DNA of 64,000 nt from NCBI GenBank assembly GCA_009829735.1, contig CM020618.1:38044894-38108893 (forward strand), in the 5' to 3' direction. The notes below the pieces were generated by a model. It did not search any database and had not been told where the DNA came from. It saw only the letters and a program-made list of their open reading frames with translations. A program made the position numbers and the translations under genes. Position 1 is the first letter of the stretch. Every line of letters begins with the position of its first letter. This stretch comes from Pyropia yezoensis. Taxonomy: Eukaryota > Rhodophyta > Bangiophyceae > Bangiales > Bangiaceae. Below, piece by piece: positions 54,592-64,000 of this stretch.

Positions 54592-54885
54592 GACGGGAAA
54601 GCAAGGCCAAGCCCCGCTGTCCCTCCCCTTATCCCCCCAGGGTCCCCTCAGAATCTCGCCACTCAGAATCTCCCACCCCAGCACCTGCCCGCCGGGCCAC
54701 ACGAAAGTTCAAGACGATAAATGCAGAAAAACCCTCAAATCCAAGTTGGATTTACTACTAAGCTAACTATCCCAAACTTAGGGAATATGGACCCAAAAGC
54801 AGGGGGAAAAACGGGTCAGGCTAGTAGGCTGCCGCCCCTTGCATGGCACGTGTTGCCCCCCTACCTGGGGGTCAATACTGCCACA
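54588..54885. repeat. 298-bp direct repeat, copy 2
   Basis: Partner of 53602-53899. Downstream of it (54886 on) begins the leader of the accessory-protein homologue. In element 1 an LTR precedes the accessory unit in the same relative orientation, which makes an LTR identity worth testing. Confidence 0.85.
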
Positions 54886-55224
54886 CTCCCCTCTCCTCAG
54901 TTCCGACCGACCCGGTCGGCCCTGTGAGGGGGTGCGTAAACGCACGTCTCGGCGTTGGGGGCGCGACTTGCTGTCCCCCCCTCGAGTAAGTAACGCGGAT
55001 GTGGAGGCGGTCGCGTTGACCGCCCCTCTCCTCAAGCTTGCCCACTGGGCAGCTTGCTCTCCCCGGTTCTCACTTACCCACCACCACCACATCCCCTTCA
55101 CCTTCCCCTGGGCCGCCCCACGCTGGGGAGGCCACCCATCTACCCACGATCCGAGCCCCCCTCAACTCGAGGCGGGTCTCGTGCCGCTGCAACCAGGGCG
55201 TCTCTCCCAAACTTGGGGAGGGCC

Positions 55225-56319
55225 ATGGCGACCCCTGGGGTGGAGACGGACTCCCTTGACGAACGCATGGAGGACACCTCCTACGGTGTAGCGCCCGCCG
55301 GGACTTCCGGCGGGGGCTCCGCGATCGCTCCGGGGGATGGGACTCCCGCGTCACCTGGCTTTGGGTTGGCGGCGGGATCTTCCGAGGAGATGGGCCGCGT
55401 CATTTCACGGGAGGCCATGGGACGGTAGTTTTACCCCGCGTGGCCTCTGTATGAGGAGGGGTTCACTGTTCTCCGCTGTGGCCGACTTGGCACAGCGATG
55501 AGTCGGGTATGGGACCGCCTACGGGAGAAGTTCCCCCGTAGGATCGGGTTTCCTCCCGACTTCAAGACTGACCAGTTTGCGTTTCTGGACGAGGACGAAG
55601 TCGAAGACGTGCAGCGGGCCAAGGCCATGGTGGACCGCGGGGGAACTATCCCGGGTCCTGGCGACTTGCCGGCCTTTACTTGGGACGCGGTGGCAACTCG
55701 CCCTCCGTACCTTCACGAGGCCGATCCGCACACTCATCACTTTGCTGTGCGGATGGAGAAGGACTTCCGGCGAGGTCCCTACTTGGTGACCTCGGCTCAA
55801 ATTGAGTTTCCGCAGCAGTCCGCTGGCAGTAAGGAGCAGTACAACCCGAAGAAGCCCGAGTGGTGGCCTCAAGTTGATGTCCCCTACGGGTTTCCGGCGT
55901 TGCTGCCACGGTTGCTCGACCACTTCGGCTCCGTCATGATGACGGCTAGCCCAGATCACCTGGTGTGGGCCATGTTGGCCACCCAGTGGCTCCTCGAGGT
56001 CATGTCGACCTGGGTGTCCTGTGTCCAGCGGCGGGGGATCCTTTGGCATCTTCCCCTCCGGCTTATCCAAGGTTTGGAACAGCTCACCCCTCAGCTAGTT
56101 GCTGAGGGGTGCTCATCAGGACAGCTCACTCTACTTGAGGAGATGCTGCGTCTTCATAAGCTCATCGAGTGGAAGAGCATTGAGCACAAGTTGGGCCGCT
56201 CCTCCCGCGGGCCCAAGGACGATGGCACACTTCGCCAGTTCGTCTGGGTCGGTCGTGAACTTCACGACGGCCGTGTGGTACTTCGAGAGGGTGTAGCAAT
56301 ATGGATGACCGAATTGTGA
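55225..56319 (+). CDS. Homologue of the chromovirus accessory (antisense) protein
   Basis: The N-terminal part (MATPGVETDSLDERMEDTSY) is acidic and then Gly/Ala/Ser-rich, like the start of the element 1 accessory protein. The ordered C-terminal part (from about 55500) aligns with it by order and spacing: PPYL; HFAVRMEKDFRR opposite HGVMADAFRTD; DHFGSVM opposite RYFGSVL; 32 versus 31 residues later RGILWHLP opposite QGRLFHLP; 38 versus 36 residues later a Trp (LHKLIEW opposite VHDAVNW). Identity is low, so this is a distant relative. It runs up to and slightly into the left LTR of element 2 (from 56292). It could be the remnant of another retroelement into which element 2 inserted, or a host copy of the gene. 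Function unknown. Confidence 0.5.
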
Positions 56320-56653
56320 CCCTAGTATAGGGGGACTACTTCTAACCCTTAACTTTCAATTTGGGAGTCCGTATTGGTCACGGTATCGATAAGTTACGTA
56401 TGACCAGAGGGACTTGCATCTTGTGGTGGAGGGTAGTTAGTAGTGTCTCCGAGGGTTTATAACGAAGGGGCCGGTGGCGAATCCGCCGCCGGCCATGGTA
56501 GAACAACAAACCCCTCCCATTTGGGTTCCCATCTGGGTCCCATGGCTTGCGCTTCACGGACAGCAACCTTGGCCTCCCGGTGACGTTGGTGCCGATCCCC
56601 CTTGGTGAGTGTTCCCTGAGAGTGGACGTGCAGCGGATACCTATTGTGCTACA
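56292..56653 (+). repeat. 5' LTR of element 2
   Basis: 362 bp, TGTAGCAATATGG...GTGCTACA, the same length as the LTRs of element 1 and alignable with their minus strand. TTGGTGGAGCAGCAAGG follows directly as the primer-binding site. Confidence 0.92.
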
Positions 56654-56872
56654 TTGGTGGAGCAGCAAGGGACGCATTTTCGTCACCCTTCTGGTGACGC
56701 CGTTTTCGGCCCTGGCACACGGATAGGGATCCAGTCCTTTTCTTGTGCTCGTGATGCTGCGATCTGTTTGATTGTGTTGAGTGGTTGCGTTTGACTTCGA
56801 TCTACTGTTACTCTCCCCCAACTCCCCCCTCGCTCTCTTATTCGTGGTGACCATTTCGTCGGTTGACTGATT

Positions 56873-59051
56873 GTGATGGTGTCTACCCAAGAGATGGGGA
56901 ACGTTCAAGATGACGTATCGGCGTCAACGCCGACCCCGGAGCTGATCGCGGGAACCGGGATCGGTAATCCGATCGACAACATTGAGACGCCGATGCTCTC
57001 CGGTGCCGGATCAACGTTTGGTACGGCACGGACCGCCGGGAGCGGCGGACCGCCTCAACTGTCCTCTGCCGACCTCACTCCGCCGCCACCTTCACCAGGG
57101 GATTCCCTGATAGCATCATTGGCTCGCATCGAGGCCCGGTTCACCGGGCTCGACGCCCGTCAAGAGCGTACGGAGAACGCAATGGCTGTGCTGATGTCAG
57201 CACGCCACACGACGGTACCCCGTCGTGTTCCTCCCACACCGGTACGGTTCGAACCAGCCGGACTACCTTCGGAGTCCACCAGGGTCGACCCCGGTATTGC
57301 TACTCATGGACAACCCCCGAATACGGCGGGCTATGACTCGTCAGCCGAGTTGGAACGTAGCAATACGGAGCGCTACGCTCGGAGCACCCAGAGCGGGCTC
57401 CGCGGACATAGTCCGGCGGATACTTACGCCGGAACAGAGTCGGCGATGGGGGGAGGCGGTACCGTCTCGCATTGCCCCCTCGACGACGGAAGCTAGGCAA
57501 CTCGGGTACCCGAGGCGCCGACGCCGGAAGTTCCAGCGTCACTGGTGCAAGCGATGACAGCGCAGGTTACTGCGAGCTTACTGAAGCGGATGGAGTCCGA
57601 TGAGTTTACTCATCAACTGGCCAAGCGACCGGATAACCAGGACGCAGACACGCAGATTGTCAACGAAGTCTTCAGGTCGGTACTGACTCCTGAACGTTAT
57701 CGTTTGGAAGACAGATCCACTACCGTATCGGAATCGATGCGTACGACCTCGCACCGAGCGATCTGCTCTATGCAGACCCTTATAAAGGGAGTCTCTATGT
57801 TCGGGGGCCCGAACGGACGCCCGTTCGCAGTCATTGGCTTCCTGACTAGCTTCAAGGCAGCCGCAGACAAGGCACTCGTCAACGAGGGGCTGGCGCTGGA
57901 GATCCTCCCGTTCTTTGTTGATGAACGGGTACGAGGCATCCTTCGCCAGGCATCTCCGATGCCGGGAATGAGGGTCGCAGCCACCGCCATGGATTACCGT
58001 GGTATACTGAAGGAGCTGCTTAGCAGCTACCTCAGTGAGGATAAGTGCGAAGACCACTATCGGGCCCTTCGCACCGCCACCGCCCAGTCCTCGGAGGATG
58101 AGGAGATGTTTGGACGCCGGATCCAAGAGCTCGACTACGAGCTGGGGAAGCTCCTCGGCGAAGGAGAGCTACGGGCCATCCAGTTCGCAGGAGTACCCAA
58201 CTCTGTGCGGATATCCGCACGGGGAGCCAACACGGCTCGGACGAACTTCAGTCGACTGATGCATATGTGCAAGTCCCTGGGGGACGCCTACCGGGTGCTT
58301 CACCCGGAGTGTGCTCTTGCCTTAAAGCCCAAGGGTGAGGGCAGCAAGCTCAATCTTACCCCGGTACCCGAGGCAAGAGAAGGTGGAACGTAAGGCCGCA
58401 CCAGTATTGGTGGCGACCAAGTATGCCCCCACGGGTGAGGATGAACCTCTAGTCGACGAACATGGCCACCTGTTGCTACCGGCGACGCCGGTGATTGATG
58501 AGCAAGGTACGGTAGCGTACATCGCTACCGCTGGGACCCAGTTCCAGGTCAACGAGGGAGCGGGTCGGCGCCTCCCGTATGTGCGGACTACGGGGTATGC
58601 CCCGGTTACAAATAACCCCCGCCAACCCCTGCCGACATGGGGGGTGCGTACGGAGGCACCTCCGCACATCGCTGGTAGAACCAACCTGCTGGGGGAGTCC
58701 ATGTTCCGCTTGGCACCGGGACCTAAGGCCTACCAAGGGGCAGGCACTCGGGCGCCCGATGTAGGCAACCAGACCTATGGAGTCAACCCGACGCGGACGC
58801 CCGGGACGGCCGGCACTTCCGGATGTATGCTGTGCGGAGACCCCCAACGCTGGGTGTCCTCATGCCCGCTCTTCCCGGAGGAGTCCCGATGGGCAGCGGC
58901 GCAACGCAAAGCATCCATTGGGGGGTATCCCGCCAGAGCACCAGCACCGGGTAGGCAGCAAGCTCCAGGAGGAGTACTGGCAGTCGAGGAGGCACCTCCT
59001 CTCCCGGATATCCCGGAAGATAGTACTCGGCCGAGCACGGGAAACGAGTAA
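56873..59051 (+). pseudogene. gag: gag region of element 2
   Basis: Homologous to the 18503-20692 gag along its whole length: the same N-terminal Pro/Ser region, capsid-like helices (MQTLIKGVSMFGG, SYLSEDKCEDHYRALR) and the CCHC knuckle CMLCGDPQRWVSSC. Treated as a fossil copy. Confidence 0.85.
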
Positions 59052-59218
59052 GAGGAAGGACGACCCGGGGTCGCTGGGGCAACCCTAGCAAGCCACCCCG
59101 GACTGCCGCGGGGAGAGCCCCACGGAGAGCGCGGTAGAGCCGACGCCGCATCAATCCCCGGGTACTCCTTCCGGCCCCGACGACACGGCGTCAGGGGATT
59201 GATGACCACACTCCAAGG

Positions 59219-62200
59219 TTGGGAGGAGAGGACGGGAAGTCCCGTCACGCTGAACCAGCCAAGGGCCCTGTCCAGGTTTATCGAGCTACACCGGATATCG
59301 GTGTAGGCCACGTACTGTTCACCTTGGAGAACTTCAAGGTATCAGCCACACTGGGGGTTGACCTCCAGTCGACCCAATCGTATTACCCTGTACTGGATAC
59401 AGGGGCTGGACCGAAGTTGATCCAGAAGGATACCCTCCCGGACAAGTGGCTCCCGCGAGTCAGAGTTGCTCGGGGACCCACGATCAAGGATGCGAATGGT
59501 CGTCTCATGCGTACGACCGCAGCGGTGTCGCTGAGGGTTACAATCGGGGAGCTCACCACGGAAGTCGACCTCCTGGTGTGTGAGACTCTATCTGTGGCCT
59601 GCATGTTGGGGTATACCTTCATCAACGTTCACGTTGATGCAATCCGGCCGGGCCGGAGGACCGTCGAGCTGCAAGAGGCCGACGGGACGAAGAGAGGACA
59701 TACAGCTATCGTCAGGGACCTGACGCTACAAGAAAGCCACGTTAACGTGGCTGAGGTACACGCAAGCGTAGAACCAAAGACACTCCGGCTGGCCAAGCGG
59801 ACTCTCTTTGAGCCGTTATCAGAGACCGTCCTCCCGGTTAACTGTGACCTCGCAGGCATCTGCAGAGTCCAGTCCAACCTACGAACCTACAGGCGCCATG
59901 GGTTGACCATGGCCAACGGTATCGTAGACCTCCCAGCGGGGTGGTCATCACTGCTCGTGATGGCGAACTATCGCCGTAAGGCAGTCACCCTTCCGAAAGG
60001 AACTATCCTCGGGATCGCCGAGCTCTACGAAGGAGACATCCTTACCCCTGACATGGAAGTTGAAGTGGAACCACTTGAGGTACTGTCGGTCACCGAGACC
60101 ACCGAGCGGGAGGAACCCGACGTCGGGAAACTTAGCCCATCAACAGCTCCGGCGGACATTCCGCCAAAGGACCAAGAAGCCTTGAAGGCACTGGCCGAGG
60201 CTGACCTCGACCATCTTCCCCCTTCGATAGCCGACGGGGTACGACGGATGCTAAGAAAGCATGACGTCATGTGGACCGGCGGGGCTCTGGGTACCATTGG
60301 GGCAACCCAACACCGTATAGACCTGGTACCAGGGGCACGCCCAGCTCGGTCTCAACAGCATCGCGCGAAACCTATGCAACGAGAGATCGTTGATGGAGAC
60401 GTGAAGAGGATGAGCGAAGCTAAGGTGATTCGACCTTCGATGTCGGAGTGGGGCGCCCCAGTCGTGATCGTACCGAAGAAGGATCAAACCCCTCGGTTTT
60501 GCATCGATTATCGACGCCTCAACTTGGTTACCAAGAAAGACTCATACCCTTTACCAAGGATGAACGAGTGCATCGACTCGCTGGGGGAGGCCAAAGTGTT
60601 CACCACTATCGACTGCAACGCTGGGTACTGGCAGATCCCAGTTGCAGAGGAGGATATCCCCAAGACAGCGTTTGTCTGTCACAGTGGAGTGTACGAGTTC
60701 CTAAGGATGCCCTTCGGATTGTCCAACGCCCCCGCCACATTCCAGCGGGCCATCGACATTATACTGTCGAGAGTGAGTTGGCGTAACTGCCTGGTGTACC
60801 TGGATGATGTCATCGTCTTCTCGCGTAACATGGATGACCATGCACAACATGTCGACGAGGTACTCACCCTCTTGCGGAACGCCGGGGTAACCCTGCGCCT
60901 CAAGAAGTGCGCCTTCTTTCAGCAGACCGTCGAGTATCTGGTTCACCAGATCACCCCAGGTAAGCTGGGAGTGCTCGAAGCTAATACCCGGGCACTCCGG
61001 GATGCGCGATACCCGACCACCCCAACACAGCTGAAAAGCTTCCTGGGGATGTGCAACGTATACCGACGGTTCTTCAAGGACTTCGCTCGTGTAGCCAAAC
61101 CGTTAACGGTTCTGACGAGCAGCGCCTTGCTCAAGGTACTACAACCTCCCTCGCCCAACGAGGGAGAGGCATTCGAGCTGCTCAAGCAAGCTCTGCTAGC
61201 CCCACCCGTGCTTGCCTTGCCGCATAGACTCGGGACCTCCGTCATCGACGTCGATGCCTGCGATACCCAAGTAGAATGCACCCTGTTACAGGGAGACACA
61301 ATCATCGGTACAGAAAATGCTATCCCGGACCGACAACCGGTAGGGTACTTCAGCCGGACACTCAACCCGGCTGAGTGTAACTATAGTGCTGCCGAGCGCG
61401 AGTGCCTCGGAGTCATATGGGTAGTGCAACTGCTCCAGCCATACCTGGAAGGTTCCAGGTTCATCGTAAGGTCCGACCACGAACCTTTACGATGGCTTCT
61501 CAACCTTGGTGACAAGGATTCCGACAGCCACGGTCGGCTAGCCCAGTGGAGGCTGAAGATGGCCAAGCACGACTACCGGACCATGTATAAGGCAACCCGG
61601 CTGAGTGTAACTATAGTGCTACCGAGCGCGAGTGCCTCGGAGTCATATGGGCAGTGCAACTGCTCCAGCCATACCTCGAAGGTTCCAGGTTCATCGTAAG
61701 GTCCGACCACGAACCTTTACGATGGCTTCTCAACCTTGGTGACAAGGATTCCGACAGCCACGGTCGGCTAGCCCGGTGGAGGCTGAAGATGGCCAAGCAC
61801 GACTACCGGACCATACATAAGGCGGGCTCTACCCATCATCTGGGAGACGCGCTTTCGCGACTCGATACACCAAGCGGGGATACCCGACAGGTGGATGAGG
61901 ACATCCCGGTAGTACCGGTTTGCATGGTGGGTAACGCCACCCAAGGTATGGTTGACCATACCATGGCACACCTTGCGTGCCCATTAACCCTCGCGGACTT
62001 CCGCGAGGCACAGGCCAATGACGATGACTGTAAACGCCATCGCGCTAACCTCCTGGCCGGCACGGCCGGCATCTTCTTCGAGAATGAGGACGGCCTCATA
62101 TACCGGCGGGCACCCGCCGATGGACGACATCAAGTCGTGGTTCCCGTGTCCTTACGGCAAGCCGTCATGAAACGAGAACATGAGAACCCTACAGCCGGAC

Positions 62201-63456
62201 ACCCGGGGGGTTCACGTATGTTCGCAGCAATGCGAAGGTTCTTCTACTGGCCAGCAATGGCCGTTGACGTGGTCGACCACGTAAGGGGATGCCACCCCTG
62301 TGCACGTAACCGCATGAGTCTACATAGGCGGGCGTCTGCCATGAAGCTATTCCCACCTAATGGGCCCAACGAGCAAGTCGCTATCGACATACTCGGGCCA
62401 CTTCCGATAACGGAAGAAGGGAACAGGTACATCCTGGTCATGTCGGACCGCTTTACTACGCTGTCACGAGCAGTAGCGATCCCGAACGACACGGCCTACA
62501 CGATCATGAGCGCAGTGGTTGACCACTGGAACAGTGCTTACGGAGTAATGAAGCAACTCCTCTCCGACAACGGAGCAAACCTTACGTCAGCATTCTGCAC
62601 TAAGGTCCTGGGCATGTTCGGTATCGAACCACGTCGGGCATCCGACTACTACCCCCAATCCAACGGACAGGTGGAGCAGTTCAACCGCACCATTTTCAAG
62701 ATGCTCCAATGCTATGTGGCTGAACATACCAACACGTGGGAAAGGCTTCTGTCCGTATTGACCCTGGCATACAATGCGAGGCCCCACCGGAGTACCAACA
62801 TTGCTCCATTGGAATGGGTTATGCCAATGGGCGTCGGTAACCTGACGCTGCCACCGGGCAGATGCACTCGGTATGACATACCGAAGGGCCGACCGGCAGA
62901 ACGAATCCACTTAGCTTGGTTGGCCAAGCTATCGTGGATGGTACCTAAGCTCAAGGGTGCCCTTGACCGTACACAACTTCGATACAAGAAGAACTTCGAC
63001 GTCCGACTACGGGTACGCAACGCGACCCTGGTAACAGGTGACTGGGTCTACATCATACACCAGAAGTTCCGAGGGAACAAGCTTATGCACCCGGTCAAAG
63101 GACCGTACCAGATCTTACACAGAGATGATCACTCTGTCATCCTGCACTCCGATACGGAGATACAACGCATCAATCTCAACGATGTGACACCTGCTCCGAA
63201 GCCGGAACAGCCTCAGCCGGTACCGGCTGGATTGCTACATGAAGCTCTTACAACCCACCGGTCGGATGACCCGGTGGGACCGGATGGAATCCCATACCAA
63301 GTAGAGAGCGTGGTCGGACACACCGACCCGGACCTACCAGGACCCTGGTACGTCAAGATGATGTGGGTCGGATACGACTCACCCACCAGGGAACAGGCGG
63401 CAAATACACCCCGCCAACTTCTTATGCCTTACATGAGGCGACGACGCCTACTGTGA
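59219..63456 (+). pseudogene. pol: protease-pol region of element 2
   Basis: Aspartic protease motif LDTGAGPKLIQ, RT with [13 protein letters not shown] and [10 protein letters not shown], RNase [11 protein letters not shown], integrase [11 protein letters not shown]...[30 protein letters not shown] and GQVEQFNRTI, and a chromodomain-like C-terminus (YVKMMWVGYDS). Same order as element 1. Treated as a fossil copy. Confidence 0.88.
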
Positions 63457-63906
63457 CAACCCAACCGACACCGACTTCGGCTGTTTGGGGGTGAGGCTTG
63501 TACCTACTAAGTAGGGTGTCACATGGATTCGGCAAGACTGAGGCTCACTAAGTTGGAGCGGACTTAGGAAAATTAAGAGGGCTACTGACTTTAACAAGCT
63601 TACTTGAAGAAGATGACTAACTCCGATAATTTCAAAGTAACCTGAGGCTTACACCAAAATAAACCTTCATCCATGCGGCAAGTGACGGACCAAGGACGGT
63701 TGACCTTCATGAGTATTAACCGACCAGGATGGGTTGGGTGCGCGAGAAAAAAAACGAGGCAGGCCACTGCTAAGGCAGACGGGGTACTCCCCAAAGACAG
63801 GCATTGGTATCATGCAAACGCACCAGCGGGGGATGAGTTTATACTCACTACTACCCGGCCACCATAAGGGTCGCCGGGTCCCTCTCCCTCACAATAATAG
63901 CACTCC
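63457..63906. other. Spacer between pol and the antisense unit of element 2
   Basis: Corresponds to the 8543-9020 spacer of element 1. The pol-proximal part (GCCGAAGTCGGTGTCGG-type and ACCTACTAAGTAGG) and the accessory-proximal part (TGGGTAGACC...CTCACGCG) are conserved. The ACTTAG...CCTAAG array of element 1 is not recognisable as four clean units here. Confidence 0.6.
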
Positions 63907-64000
63907 TCAGTGGGTAGACCCGCTGCCCGAGGGGGGCCACTCACGCGTAAACGCGTACACCTCCATGCTCCACCGGTCGGCAATCTCGCGACGGTCAATC
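63907..64000 (-). CDS. C-terminus of the antisense accessory unit of element 2 (runs off the window)
   Basis: Reads DRREIADRWSMEVYAFTREW then PPSGSGSTH and stop. The element 1 equivalent is DRRDVGDRWSTEVYALTREW then PPSGSGSTH. Changes are mostly conservative and the stop is at the same place, which argues that the frame has been under selection as protein. Confidence 0.75.
   Translation of the reverse strand, partial: IDRREIADRWSMEVYAFTREWPPSGSGSTH

Larger units (their letters stand above)
56292..64000 (+). mobile_element. Ty3/Gypsy chromovirus (element 2), same family as element 1, older, partial in window
   Basis: Plus-strand copy: 5' LTR, primer site, gag, protease, RT-RNase H-integrase, and the start of the antisense accessory unit at the right edge; its 3' LTR lies beyond 64000. 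The LTR and coding regions are clearly homologous to element 1 throughout but carry many substitutions, so the two copies separated long before element 1 inserted. It looks broken, with a few breaks. Its 5' flank is the accessory-protein homologue at 55225-56319. Confidence 0.92.

Overview
This is a GC-rich eukaryotic nuclear window. The genes have short GT-AG introns (about 150-300 bp), alanine/glycine/proline-rich linkers and many minisatellites, and they sit among retroelements. A plastid-lineage esterase/acyltransferase gene (phytyl ester synthase family), an LtrA-family membrane protein and an AAA-ATPase-like/PD-(D/E)XK gene suggest an alga. A bangiophyte red alga of the Porphyra/Pyropia kind is my best guess; that is inference, with no marker gene to prove it.

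Layout. 1-5147: no host gene seen; a decayed Tc1/IS630-type transposase (2817-3897) and a 347-bp tandem repeat. 5148-21273: a young Ty3/Gypsy chromovirus inserted in that tandem repeat, with 362-bp LTRs and a CCCCC target duplication. It carries gag, protease and pol on the minus strand and an unusual accessory coding unit on the plus strand. The window shows a 4.87-kb internal block twice around a 440-bp N gap, probably an assembly artefact. 21.7-23.3 kb: a three-exon gene for an unidentified cysteine-rich protein. 24.9-28.3 kb: a six-exon LtrA-family gene. 28.6-31.7 kb: a GIY-YIG-domain protein whose upstream reading frame runs through four minisatellite arrays (29.6-32.1 kb, one made of tandem perfect hairpins). 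32.2-33.7 kb: a prolyl-oligopeptidase fragment, then the C-terminal half of an MFSD6-like transporter. 33.9-38.1 kb: a fusion of a gamma-glutamylcyclotransferase-like domain to a phytyl-ester-synthase-like alpha/beta-hydrolase plus acyltransferase. 38.2-39.6 kb: a possible unidentified gene. 40.5-42.8 kb: the AAA-ATPase-like/PD-(D/E)XK gene. 44.0-51.1 kb: a non-LTR retrotransposon with C2H2 fingers, RT and a restriction-like endonuclease, flanked by a 183-bp direct repeat. 51.7-53.7 kb: a Fanzor (eukaryotic TnpB-like) gene. 53.6-54.9 kb: two copies of a 298-bp repeat with transposon-like coding scraps between them. 55.2-56.3 kb: a coding region that resembles the chromovirus accessory protein. 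56292 to the window end: a second, older chromovirus of the same family in plus orientation, running off the window.

How it fits together. The most interesting items are (1) the accessory gene carried antisense to gag-pol in this chromovirus family, kept in both elements and seen once more outside an element; (2) the Fanzor gene with all three RuvC motifs; (3) the endonuclease-bearing LINE with its unusually long flanking duplication; and (4) the cyclotransferase-acyltransferase fusion. Exon structures given for host genes were derived from splice consensus and frame agreement and have not been tested against transcripts.
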